Part shown: positions 8,605 through 17,016 of the stretch, one piece after another
Layout of the letters: each line of letters starts with the position of its first letter
How positions within the stretch are numbered: position 1 is the first letter of the stretch
Source: Paenibacillus_AB hodogayensis
Lineage (GTDB): Bacteria; Bacillota; Bacilli; Paenibacillales; NBRC-103111
Length of the DNA: 64,000 bases
NCBI RefSeq assembly: GCF_039536325.1
Contig: NZ_BAAAYO010000002.1
Coordinates: 1 to 64,000 of the forward strand
Direction: 5' to 3'
Notes under the pieces: model-generated
The model's input: only the letters and a program-made list of their open reading frames with translations
The model's database searches: none
What the model was told of the DNA's origin: nothing
Translations under genes and position numbers: made by a program

Positions 8605-9534
8605 TTAATATTCAATATCCGACGAGAAAAATTTGAACTGAATGACCGAAACGAGCACGATAATGCCGGCCAGTACGAACGATTGCGCGGAGGCGAGGCC
8701 AAAATCGTAGAACACGAACGCCGACTGGTACACGAGATAGGCAATTGTAGTCGTGGCGTAGTTCGGTCCCCCGGACGTCATCAGGTAAACGCTGATAAAC
8801 ACCTGGAACGATGTGATTACTCCGGTTACCATCAAATACAGCGTCGTAGGCTTGAGCAGAGGCCACGTAATCTTGCCAAACTTCGCCCAGCCGCTGGCGT
8901 GGTCGATGTCAGCCGCCTCGTAGAGCGATTTCGGAATGCCGCCCATAGCCGCCAAATACAATATAATGCCGCTGCCGTGAGCGCCCAGGTAGTTCATCAG
9001 CATCAGCGAGAACAAAGCCTTGTTCGACTGTCCGAGCCAGACGACCGGATCGAGGCCGAACAGGCCGATGACGCGGTTCATCAAGCCGGAGGCGGTCGGA
9101 TCGAAGATCGCCAGCCAGACGAGCGAGATCGTTACGCCGGACGCTACTGCCGGCAAATACAACGAAGCCTTGAAGAACGTTTGCCAGCCGTTTTTCATCT
9201 GGAAAATAAAGAATGCCAGTATAAACGTGATCGCGATATTGACCGGCACGGTGCCTACGGTGAAAATCACCGTGTTTTTGATCGATTTCCAGAACACTTC
9301 GTCCTTGATCATGTAAGTATAATTGTCAAAGCCGATCCATTTGGACTGCAGCACGTTATATTTCTGAAAGCTCATCAGAAAGGCCGAGATGACCGGGTAA
9401 AACGTAAACAGCAAAAATAGCAGCACCGGGGCCAAGATGAACAAGTACGCCCAGCCGTAATCTTTCCAGAACTGAACGAATTTCGAGTTCGGAGCCTTCG
9501 GTCCCGGTATTGCACCGACCGATCTATTGTTCAT
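8605..9534 (-). CDS. sugar ABC transporter permease (MalF/UgpA type)
   Basis: 309-aa permease with six transmembrane segments and the EAA motif YEAADIDHASGWAKFGKITWP. The start follows GAGGAGG by about 6 nt; an ATG five codons earlier overlaps that site and is less likely. The N-terminal 25 residues are polar. It partners the MalG-type protein encoded next, with the dimer spanning the membrane. Confidence 0.9.
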   Translation of the reverse strand: MNNRSVGAIPGPKAPNSKFVQFWKDYGWAYLFILAPVLLFLLFTFYPVISAFLMSFQKYNVLQSKWIGFDNYTYMIKDEVFWKSIKNTVIFTVGTVPVNIAITFILAFFIFQMKNGWQTFFKASLYLPAVASGVTISLVWLAIFDPTASGLMNRVIGLFGLDPVVWLGQSNKALFSLMLMNYLGAHGSGIILYLAAMGGIPKSLYEAADIDHASGWAKFGKITWPLLKPTTLYLMVTGVITSFQVFISVYLMTSGGPNYATTTIAYLVYQSAFVFYDFGLASAQSFVLAGIIVLVSVIQFKFFSSDIEY

Positions 9535-9612
9535 TACAATCCTCCTCAATCAAATTCCGGTTTTGTTCGCAAGAGAAGCTTATCCGGAATGCAGTCTAAC
9601 ACATGACGTGAA

Positions 9613-9640
9613 ACGCCCCATATGCTGCCATACAGGGCGT
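9613..9640 (-). terminator. intra-operon hairpin between binding-protein and permease genes
   Basis: ACGCCC...GGGCGT, with an inner TATG/CATA pairing, forms a strong hairpin followed on the minus strand by only a short TTT. It sits in the 252-bp gap between the binding-protein gene and the permeases. Partial termination or mRNA stabilisation there would give excess binding protein, a common arrangement; this role is inferred. Confidence 0.5.
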
Positions 9641-9786
9641 TGGTCCGTCATGCTTCAAGTACGCGCACGGAACAGCGTCGACGCCGGGGCGGCTCCGCGG
9701 CAATGGGCCGGACGCGGAAGCCGTCGTATCCGCTCCCGCACCGATCGCTCTTCCCTCGCGTTTTGAACCGTTAAAGGTTTGCCTGC

Positions 9787-11160
9787 TTAGCGCAGCATTT
9801 GCTGCCCTTTGCTCTTCAGCTCTTCTACAGCCGCTTCAGGCGTCTTCTCGCCCGTAAGCAGCGCTTGGAAGATCGGTCTTTCCACTTGCTCGCGGTACTG
9901 CTTCAGCTTGGCCGCTTTGTCGACATCAATGGTGAGCGATACTTGCGGAGCAAGCGTTTCGCGCATTTTTTGCGATACCGTAAAGTTGATCGGCTTGGCC
10001 AAACCTTTGCCCTCGAACTCTTTCGCCTGCGATTTGCGCACGAACGGCAGACAGAGCTCGTTGGCGGAATTGCCGGCTTTGGCGCCGCTCAGCGCTTCCA
10101 TTACCAGGAACGTATTTTTCTTGTGCTGGTCGCTGGTTGCGCCCTTTTGCGTAAACGCGACATAGCCTTCGCCTGCGCCCGCCGTTACGCCGTAGCCTTT
10201 AACCGACGAAGAGTGCGGAACCGGGAGCTGGATATATTCGATCTTCTCGCCTTGCACCTTGCCGGAATCGATGTCCTTGTTGCGGTTGTCGATCATAACG
10301 TCGTAATAAGGAATCGCTTTGCTGATAATGGCCGCTTGTCCGGCATAGAACATTTCCGAGCGCTTGGCCGGCTGCAGGGCGACCGTTTCTTTCGGCAGCA
10401 CGCCGTCCTTAACAAGCTTGCTGATAAAACCGATGGCGTCGGCAATTTTGCTGTCGTTCCAGATGAAGTTGCCCTTCTCGTCCACCGCGTCGACCAGGCC
10501 GGCGCTGCGGCTGATCATATCGAGGAAGTCGATCGACGAGCCGTCGGTTACGAGCGCATATTGCGTGTTGCCGTCAGGCAGCTTTTTGTTCAGCTTCTTG
10601 GCCGCTTCGAGAAACTCGTCCCACGTCCAGCCGTTCTCTTGAATCTTCTTGTAATCGACGCCCGCTTCTTCGAGGATGCGCTTATTCGCTCCCCAACCCC
10701 AAAGCGACTGGTACAAAGGCATGCCGTATTGCTTGCCGCCGAACTTCATCGTATCCAGCGTTCCGGGCAGGTAGTCATTCTTGATCTCGTCGGTCATGTA
10801 GCTGTCGATCGGCAGAGCCAAGCCCGTGTTGACGTATTGACCGTTCATGCCGCTGAAGTACAGATCGGGCGGATTGCCGGCATTGAGGGCGACGTCGAAT
10901 TTTTTCGGCCCTTCGGCCCAGGACAATACTTCGTATTCTACTTTAATGTTAGGATTCGTTTTATTGAAATCGGCAACCAACTGCTTGATATCGTCCTCAT
11001 ATTTGGCATGAACCGGATAAGTCCACACTTTAACAGTATCGGGTGCCGCGCTTGGTGTCGAACCGTCCGCCTGAGGCGTTTCCGCCGTCTTTCCGCATGC
11101 TGCGGTAACGGTAGCAAACACGACTACCATGGCTATGGAAAGCCATTTGTTCAATTTCAT
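9787..11160 (-). CDS. extracellular sugar-binding lipoprotein (family 1), first gene of recycling operon
   Basis: 457-aa solute-binding protein with a lipoprotein signal: hydrophobic core 8-20 and lipobox VTAAC with Cys22. The body is a typical two-lobe family-1 carbohydrate-binding protein (WTYPVHAKYEDDIKQLVADFNKTNPNIKVEYE). It is the first gene of the minus-strand unit that continues through permeases, ATPase, NamZ, NagZ, AnmK and AmiE. I infer that it captures MurNAc-containing sugars or muropeptides. A promoter and a cre-like operator lie upstream. Confidence 0.9.
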   Translation of the reverse strand: MKLNKWLSIAMVVVFATVTAACGKTAETPQADGSTPSAAPDTVKVWTYPVHAKYEDDIKQLVADFNKTNPNIKVEYEVLSWAEGPKKFDVALNAGNPPDLYFSGMNGQYVNTGLALPIDSYMTDEIKNDYLPGTLDTMKFGGKQYGMPLYQSLWGWGANKRILEEAGVDYKKIQENGWTWDEFLEAAKKLNKKLPDGNTQYALVTDGSSIDFLDMISRSAGLVDAVDEKGNFIWNDSKIADAIGFISKLVKDGVLPKETVALQPAKRSEMFYAGQAAIISKAIPYYDVMIDNRNKDIDSGKVQGEKIEYIQLPVPHSSSVKGYGVTAGAGEGYVAFTQKGATSDQHKKNTFLVMEALSGAKAGNSANELCLPFVRKSQAKEFEGKGLAKPINFTVSQKMRETLAPQVSLTIDVDKAAKLKQYREQVERPIFQALLTGEKTPEAAVEELKSKGQQMLR

Positions 11161-11296
11161 TTCTCGTTCCCCCTTGATTGTTGGTTGAATTCGGCAGTTT
11201 CCGTTTAGTTTGCAATCATGCCCGGCTTGTTATTCAAAAATGTTTCCCGGGGAATGATGAAGAGACGGACAATGTCCTTCCATCCGTTATGTTCCC

Positions 11297-11308
11297 GAAA
11301 ACGTTTTC
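11297..11308. promoter_or_regulatory. perfect palindrome GAAAACGTTTTC, cre/LacI-type operator
   Basis: A 12-bp perfect palindrome centred on CG, matching the cre consensus at 12 of 14 positions when flanks are included. It lies about 75 nt downstream of the predicted start of transcription of the recycling operon and 137 nt before the lipoprotein start codon, where a bound CcpA or LacI-family protein could act as a roadblock. Confidence 0.5.
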
Positions 11309-11389
11309 TTTCTGCTTCTGCAAACCGCCGAACCGGCAACAGACGGCTTTCCTGACTGCCATATGGAGAGGCTAACGTCCACATGGGCT

Positions 11390-11418
11390 ATTATATCGCC
11401 TAGGAAATAATATTTCAA
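11390..11418 (-). promoter_or_regulatory. sigma-A promoter of the recycling operon
   Basis: On the minus strand TTGAAA and TATAAT are separated by 17 bp, reading toward the binding-lipoprotein gene. It predicts a 5' leader of about 220 nt carrying the palindromic operator. Confidence 0.6.
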
Positions 11419-11551
11419 CAATAATTTAATATCGATAAATTTTATTTTACAAAGCCTTAGCATTCCCTTATACTTGAACTGACAAGAGAACATGCACAAG
11501 CGATTTTATAATCCAATACTATGCGATTAGCATGGAATAAGCGGGTGAACA

Positions 11552-12490
11552 GTGTTGCATTACGTCATTGGCATTGACGGCGGGGGCACGAAGACCGAAG
11601 CGCTTCTGCTCGCCGAGGATGGACGGGAATGGCGCGGTTTTACGGTCGATTCGACCAACCCTCACGCCATTACATTCGAAATGGCTGTCCGTCACATGGA
11701 AACACTGCTGGACCGGGTATTTGCCTTTCCCGAAACGCAAACGATGACCTGCTCCGCCATCTGTCTCGGCTTATCCGGCGTCGACACCGTGGAGGAACGG
11801 GCGCGCTTCCTTTCTTATATGGAAGATTATCGGACCAGACACAAGCTGACCTTCGCCATCTTCATGAACAATGATGCGCAAATCGCGCTGATGGCGACGC
11901 TTGGAGACGACCGGGGCATCATCGTCATATCGGGCACCGGCTCGATCGCATACGGGCTGACGGAAGAGCGGAACAAATACCGCGTTGGCGGTTGGGGGAA
12001 CCTGCTGGGCGACGAAGGCAGCGGGTACGACATCGGCATCCGGACGCTGCGCGCCGCGATGCGCAGTCATGACGGGATCGAACGGCCGACGATGCTCGGC
12101 GCCATGATCGTGGAGGCTTACGGCTTTCAGGCGATTACCGATCTGCGCACTTATATTTATCAACCTCATATGAAGAAACACGATATCGCCAAGTTTGCGG
12201 AGCTGTGCATCCGCGCCGACGAACAAGGCGATGCCGTCGCCAGAACCATTATGGATCAGGCGGCCAAGGACTTGTCCGATACGGCAGCCGCGCTGATCCG
12301 CAAAGACGCCTGGTTCGAACAATGCAGCCTGGTCACGACCGGCTCGATCTTTCATTACGCCAAACGATTCGCGGAGACGTTCCGACAGGAGCTGCTGCTC
12401 CATGCGCCGCTGATCCGGATTCATCCGGCGACGCGAGAGCCGGCATACGGCGCCGCGCTGCTCGCTTGGCGACAACTACGACAAAACTGA
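11552..12490 (+). CDS. murK: BadF/BadG-type sugar kinase, probable MurNAc/GlcNAc kinase
   Basis: 312-aa ASKHA-fold kinase of the BadF/BadG/N-acetylglucosamine kinase family: IGIDGGGTKTEA phosphate-1 motif at the N-terminus, VISGTGS phosphate-2 loop, and GGWGNLLGDEGSGYDIG. MurK of Clostridium acetobutylicum, a member of this family next to MurQ, phosphorylates both MurNAc and GlcNAc at O6. Placement 22 bp before murQ supports the same role, making MurNAc-6-phosphate from non-anhydro sugar. GTG start; a ribosome site is weak (AAGCGGGTGA). Substrate preference cannot be read from sequence. Confidence 0.8.
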   Translation: MLHYVIGIDGGGTKTEALLLAEDGREWRGFTVDSTNPHAITFEMAVRHMETLLDRVFAFPETQTMTCSAICLGLSGVDTVEERARFLSYMEDYRTRHKLTFAIFMNNDAQIALMATLGDDRGIIVISGTGSIAYGLTEERNKYRVGGWGNLLGDEGSGYDIGIRTLRAAMRSHDGIERPTMLGAMIVEAYGFQAITDLRTYIYQPHMKKHDIAKFAELCIRADEQGDAVARTIMDQAAKDLSDTAAALIRKDAWFEQCSLVTTGSIFHYAKRFAETFRQELLLHAPLIRIHPATREPAYGAALLAWRQLRQN

Positions 12491-12512
12491 CAAGATAAAG
12501 GGGCTAGACGGA

Positions 12513-13427
12513 ATGAGCAATTTGCTGAACGAACTGACAACGGAGCAGGTGAACGAACGCACGAAACAGATAGACCGGCTGCCAACAGAGGAGATCGTCA
12601 AGCTGATCAACAACGAGGACCGGCTGATTGCCGATGCGCTAGGGGCGCTGACGCCGCAAATCGCCGAAGCCGTGGATCATATCGTCCGTTCGTTTCGCAG
12701 CGGAGGCAGGCTGTTCTATGTGGGCGCGGGAACGAGCGGACGTCTCGGCATCCTCGATGCCAGCGAATGCCCGCCGACCTTCGGCACCGATCCTTCGCTC
12801 GTGCAGGGATTGATCGCCGGCGGGTTCCGCGCAGTTAAGGATGCCGTAGAAGGCGCTGAGGATAATGAAGAGCTTGGCGCTCAAGATATGAACGAGCACG
12901 CGATCGGCCCCAAAGACACCGTGGTCGGCATCGCCGCCAGCGGACGGACGCCCTATGTGATCGGCGCCATGAAGCGGGCTAAAGAGCTGGGGGCTTACGT
13001 GGTGGGGCTGTGCAACAATCACCATACACCGATGATCGGCATCGCCGATCTTATGATTGAAGCGGTCGTCGGACCGGAAGCGATACTCGGCTCAACCCGC
13101 ATGAAGGCAGGAACGGCGCAGAAGCTGGTGCTAAATATGCTGTCGACCTCCGCGATGATCCGCCTGGGCAAAGTGTACGGCAACCTGATGGTCGACCTGC
13201 AGCCGACGAACGGCAAGCTGGTCCACCGGGCCAAACGGATTATCGGCATGGCGACCCAGGCTTCGCAGGAGCAGATCGACGAAGCGTACCGACTGGCGGA
13301 CGGCCACGTGAAAACCGCGATCGTGATGCTGCTTGCCGGCGTAGACAGGACGCAAGCCGGAAAACTGCTGGAGCAAAGCGGCGGCTTTGTGCGCGGGGCC
13401 ATCGACCCGGCAGCGCAAACGAACTGA
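12513..13427 (+). CDS. murQ: N-acetylmuramic acid 6-phosphate etherase
   Basis: 304-aa SIS-domain lyase of full family length. The motif YVGAGTSGRLGILDASECPPTFG carries the sugar-phosphate loop and the conserved catalytic Glu, and a second acidic patch EGAEDNEE follows. It cleaves the lactyl ether of MurNAc-6-phosphate to GlcNAc-6-phosphate and D-lactate, in the cytoplasm. It follows the kinase gene with AAAGGGG before the ATG, and both enzymes that make its substrate (AnmK and the MurK-like kinase) are in this window. Confidence 0.95.
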   Translation: MSNLLNELTTEQVNERTKQIDRLPTEEIVKLINNEDRLIADALGALTPQIAEAVDHIVRSFRSGGRLFYVGAGTSGRLGILDASECPPTFGTDPSLVQGLIAGGFRAVKDAVEGAEDNEELGAQDMNEHAIGPKDTVVGIAASGRTPYVIGAMKRAKELGAYVVGLCNNHHTPMIGIADLMIEAVVGPEAILGSTRMKAGTAQKLVLNMLSTSAMIRLGKVYGNLMVDLQPTNGKLVHRAKRIIGMATQASQEQIDEAYRLADGHVKTAIVMLLAGVDRTQAGKLLEQSGGFVRGAIDPAAQTN

Positions 13428-13437
13428 CAGTATGACC

Positions 13438-13473
13438 AAAAACCCTCGAGGCCCGCTGGCTTCGAGGGTTTTT
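13438..13473. terminator. bidirectional terminator between murQ and the TauE/SafE gene
   Basis: AAAAACCCTCGA and TCGAGGGTTTTT form a perfect 12-bp stem around a 12-nt loop, with A- and T-runs on both sides. It lies between the convergent murQ and TauE/SafE genes. Confidence 0.9.
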
Positions 13474-13509
13474 GGCTTCATTTTTGTCGTTGGGGGCCGA
13501 GCACAGCCC

Positions 13510-14280
13510 TTACAGCAGCTTGAGCCCGCTGATCAGAATAAGCGAGGCCATAATGGCGCGCAGCGGCTTCGATGGCAGCTTGGCGCTTAAGGAACTGCCG
13601 ATCCAGACGCCGGGCACCGAGCCGATCAAGAGCTGGAACGCCAGCCCGAAGTCGACGTTGCCGTAGCTGGCATGCAGCAGCCCCGCTGCGGTTACGAGCA
13701 GCAGCGCATGGGCGATATCGGTGCCGACCAGTCTGGAGGCTTGAATCCGGTACAAATACATAAGCGCGATCGCGAACAGCGAGCCCGAGCCGATCGAGGT
13801 TAGACCGACGATAAAGCCCAGCACGAAACCGATTCCAATGGTCATGGCCTTCTTCTGTTCGAGCGGCTTCGCCTGCCAGCGATTTTCCGATCCCTTCCGC
13901 TCGAACAGCTGCTTGGCGATCGTCAGCACCGCCACCACGATCAGCATAATGCCGAGCGCGAAGCGAACGATCTGCTCCTGATTATGATAAAAGGAAGAAA
14001 ACTGGTGCAAAGCGACAATCGATACGACCGCGCCGGGGATACTACCCGCGGCCAAGAAAAACACAAGGCGTATTTCCACCGTCTTCTGCCGGAAATGTTG
14101 AATCGTCCCGAACAGCTTCGTTACCGAGTTGTAAAATAAATCCGTCCCGACCGCCAAGGTCGGGTTAATGCCCACGAGCACCAATATCGGAGTCAGCAGC
14201 GCCGCCCCTCCCACGCCGGTCAAACCGACCAAAAAACCGACCAGCAATCCGAGCAGCGAGATGCCCCAGTCCATCTCCAT
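13510..14280 (-). CDS. TauE/SafE family sulfite/anion exporter
   Basis: 256-aa integral membrane protein with seven or eight helices and the family's twin repeated motif GLTGVGGAALLTPIL near the N-terminus and GLTSIGSGSLFAIAL in the second half. Family members move sulfite, sulfonates or related organic anions. The start follows GGAGGAG. It is divergent from an ArsR regulator and a SulP transporter, which points to sulfur or oxyanion handling, but the substrate is not identifiable. Confidence 0.85.
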   Translation of the reverse strand: MEMDWGISLLGLLVGFLVGLTGVGGAALLTPILVLVGINPTLAVGTDLFYNSVTKLFGTIQHFRQKTVEIRLVFFLAAGSIPGAVVSIVALHQFSSFYHNQEQIVRFALGIMLIVVAVLTIAKQLFERKGSENRWQAKPLEQKKAMTIGIGFVLGFIVGLTSIGSGSLFAIALMYLYRIQASRLVGTDIAHALLLVTAAGLLHASYGNVDFGLAFQLLIGSVPGVWIGSSLSAKLPSKPLRAIMASLILISGLKLL

Positions 14281-14573
14281 CGTGTTTCTCCTCCGCGTCA
14301 ATCATATCCGATTAATATACTAGGATTATAGGGGGTTTTACCCAGTCTGTAAACCATTTCTTTTCGGACGGACCCACCGTCCTTACCGCCCGCATTGGCC
14401 TAAAGGCAGTGTATTCCTTGCCGGGCTCGTCGGTGCCCGCCGGAACGGTATTTTGGCCGCCGACGGAGACGGCCGTATGAGTGCGGACAAGAAAGGATTG
14501 GACTGCCCCATTGAATATGATACAGTTTAAACGTGCGAATACAAAATCTTTTTTCTGTAAGGGGACTGCATCC

Positions 14574-14900
14574 ATGAATCGTGAAGTCCAGCAATTTAAA
14601 GCGGAATTTTTTAAAGCGTTGGCTCACCCTATGCGCATTCGAATTTTGGAGGTATTAAGCGAAGGGGACAAAAACGTCAATGAGCTTCAGAGCATACTGG
14701 AAAGCGAAGGCTCGGCCGTATCCCAGCAGCTGGCTGTTTTACGCAGCAAAAACGTCGTAAGCGGCACGAAGGACGGCACTTCGGTCATTTACTCCCTTCG
14801 GGACCCTCTGATCAAAGATCTGTTGGCCGTAGCCAAGCAAATTTTCGACAATCATCTTGTAGACGCCATTTCCATGCTGGAGAACATCCGAACCAAGTAA
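14574..14900 (+). CDS. ArsR-family winged-helix repressor
   Basis: 108-aa ArsR/SmtB-type regulator. The core FFKALAHPMRIRILEVL leads into the recognition region SEGSAVSQQLAVLRSKNVV and a wing TKDGTSVIYSL. It has no cysteine, so the classical metal-binding ELCVC site is absent and sensing must differ from ArsR or CadC. The start was chosen at the ATG after AAGGGG; upstream in-frame codons are not family-like. It lies 160 bp before the SulP gene on the same strand, so local autoregulation is likely. Confidence 0.88.
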   Translation: MNREVQQFKAEFFKALAHPMRIRILEVLSEGDKNVNELQSILESEGSAVSQQLAVLRSKNVVSGTKDGTSVIYSLRDPLIKDLLAVAKQIFDNHLVDAISMLENIRTK

Positions 14901-14972
14901 GGGCAAGATGCGTTCGCCGGGCGCATCTTATTTGCCGATTGACAAAACCGGAATTACGGGTGTATATTCGCC

Positions 14973-14996
14973 ATATATTCAAATAATCAAATATAT
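14973..14996. promoter_or_regulatory. AT-rich inverted repeat upstream of the SulP gene, ArsR operator candidate
   Basis: ATATATT and AATATAT arms are separated by 10 bp. Size and AT-richness resemble the operators of ArsR/SmtB repressors, and it lies between the ArsR gene and SulP. The assignment is positional only. Confidence 0.35.
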
Positions 14997-15000
14997 AAAA

Positions 15001-15036
15001 TTTATAATATTTATAATATTTATAATATTTATAAAA
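15001..15036. repeat. tandem 9-bp repeat TTTATAATA, four units
   Basis: Three perfect copies of TTTATAATA are followed by a fourth with one mismatch, ending about 10 bp before the AAGAAGG ribosome site of the SulP gene. It offers several overlapping TATAAT-like boxes. Tracts like this can change length by slippage and shift expression, or bind a repressor cooperatively. Confidence 0.8.
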
Positions 15037-15060
15037 TACGAAAAGTAAGAAGGTTTTGGA

Positions 15061-16881
15061 ATGAGAGGGTCGGGGAGATTTGAAGGGTACAGCATCCGTT
15101 CCTTGCGCAGAGATCTTCTTGCAGGGACAATCGTAGGGGTCGTGGCGATTCCGCTCGCCATGTCGTTCGCCATCGCTTCGGGGGTGAAGCCCCAATTAGG
15201 CCTTTACACGGCCATCGTCGCCGGGTTTCTCATCGCCTTGTTCGGCGGCTCCCGGTTTCAGATCGGCGGTCCTACCGGCGCGTTCGTGCCGGTTTTGCTC
15301 GGCATCGTGCTGCAATACGGATACGCGCACCTCCTCCTGGCCGGCATGATGGCCGGGGTTATTCTCCTTGTGATGGGATTGCTCAAGCTCGGCGCGTGGA
15401 TTCAGTTCATTCCCAAACCGGTCGTCGTCGGATTCACGTCGGGGATAGCCGTTATTATCTTTACCGGGCAAATTGCCAACTTCCTGGGACTGGATCACCT
15501 GCCCAAGCATGAGCGGTTTTGGGCCACCATGCAGGAAATCGTCACCCACCTTGCCTCCGCGAACCTTTACAGTATCATTACCGCGGCTATCAGTCTGACC
15601 GTCCTGCTCGTCTTCCCCAAGCTGTTTCCGAAGCTTCCTGCTTCTTTGGCCGGGCTTGTCGCCTCCACCGTCGTAGCAGCCTCTATGTTTAAAGGAAAGC
15701 TGGCGACGATCGGCTCCGCCTACGGAGCGATTCCGGATGCGCTGCCCACGTTCGCCTTCCCGCCCATGTCCCTCGATCTGGCGCTTCAGCTGTTTCCTTC
15801 GGCTCTGGTCATCGCCCTGCTCGGCGGGATCGAGTCCCTGTTGTCTGCCGTCGTCGCGGACGGCATGACGGACGACAAGCATCGCAGCAATCGGGAGCTC
15901 GTCGGTCAAGGGATCGCCAATATCGTCGCCCCGCTGTTCGGAGGAATTCCCGCCACCGGGGCGATCGCTCGCACGGCCACCAATATCAAGAGCGGCGCCG
16001 TCTCCCCCTTCTCGGGAATGATTCACGCGCTCGTTGTCTTGCTCGTTCTGGTGCTGGGCGCGCCGCTCGCTTCCGCGATTCCGCTCGCCGGCATGGCGCC
16101 GATCCTGATGCTGGTGGCTTGGAATATGAGCGAAAGGAAGACGTTTGCCCGGCTGATCGGCGCAAAAACCGGAGATTCCCTCGTGGCCGCGGTTACGTTC
16201 GCGCTTACAGTGCTTATCGATTTGCCTACGGCCGTAGCGGCCGGACTCGGTCTGGCGATTCTCCTCTTCGTGAAGCGGATGCGGGATGTCCTGACGGTCC
16301 GGCAGATGCTGCCCGACCCGGCAGAGCCTGACGAGAATGGGAAGGGGCACCTTGTGACCGAAGGCCGCGACTGTCCGCAGATCGCCATTTATACGGTCGA
16401 GGGGCCTCTGTTCTTCGGCTCCGCCAGCCTGTTCGAAGCCCGCATGATCGACGAGCTGCACCGGCAGCCACACGTACTGCTGCTTCGCTTGGGGAAGGTT
16501 TCGTTCGTCGACGCTTCCGGAGCGGCTGCGCTGGAGCATATCGTCAAGCGGTCGGCGCGTTCCGCCTGTATGGTGCTCGTCTCCGGCATTTCTCCGGGTC
16601 CCAAATCCTGTTTGAAAAAGCACGGCTTGGTCCGGGCGATCGGGGAAAGCCGCTTTTTCGACCATACGGGAGACGCCGTGCGTTACGCGCTGGGCGAGGT
16701 GGACGCGAATCGGTGCCTGGGCTGCCGGCAGTCCGCATTCCGGGAATGCGCCGCCTGGGCTGCCGGAGACGGACAAAAGGGCGTCGCGAGGGCTGTGTCT
16801 ACCGCAGAAACGGCCTGCGACCGGGAACGCGAGCCTGCGCCGTACCCCGCTTCGGCGACGGGCGTTCCTCCCGATTGTTAA
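15061..16881 (+). CDS. SulP-family anion transporter with STAS domain
   Basis: 606-aa SulP permease: a transmembrane domain of about 12-14 helices (roughly 10-400; the start of the family signature reads GVVAIPLAMSFAIASG) and a STAS domain at about 435-545 with the VDASGAAALEHI loop. SulP proteins import sulfate, bicarbonate or dicarboxylates. A C-terminal extension of about 60 residues holds a Cys cluster (CLGCRQSAFREC) that is not part of the STAS fold. ATG follows AAGAAGG. Neighbouring ArsR and TauE/SafE genes suggest anion homeostasis. Confidence 0.88.
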   Translation: MRGSGRFEGYSIRSLRRDLLAGTIVGVVAIPLAMSFAIASGVKPQLGLYTAIVAGFLIALFGGSRFQIGGPTGAFVPVLLGIVLQYGYAHLLLAGMMAGVILLVMGLLKLGAWIQFIPKPVVVGFTSGIAVIIFTGQIANFLGLDHLPKHERFWATMQEIVTHLASANLYSIITAAISLTVLLVFPKLFPKLPASLAGLVASTVVAASMFKGKLATIGSAYGAIPDALPTFAFPPMSLDLALQLFPSALVIALLGGIESLLSAVVADGMTDDKHRSNRELVGQGIANIVAPLFGGIPATGAIARTATNIKSGAVSPFSGMIHALVVLLVLVLGAPLASAIPLAGMAPILMLVAWNMSERKTFARLIGAKTGDSLVAAVTFALTVLIDLPTAVAAGLGLAILLFVKRMRDVLTVRQMLPDPAEPDENGKGHLVTEGRDCPQIAIYTVEGPLFFGSASLFEARMIDELHRQPHVLLLRLGKVSFVDASGAAALEHIVKRSARSACMVLVSGISPGPKSCLKKHGLVRAIGESRFFDHTGDAVRYALGEVDANRCLGCRQSAFRECAAWAAGDGQKGVARAVSTAETACDREREPAPYPASATGVPPDC

Positions 16882-17016
16882 GTCCGCAAGGCCAGTTTAT
16901 TCCCGCAAATGGATATGCCTCCTGCATTTGCATTGCTCGATGCTCCCTTATACAATGAAGGCAGCAGAACGACTTGACGCGGCCAACACAACCGCAAGGG
17001 AAGGAAGAATGATGCG

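Noticed and set aside
15001..15036. Tandem repeat as a CRISPR array
   Set aside because: The unit is 9 bp with no spacers and no cas genes are near.
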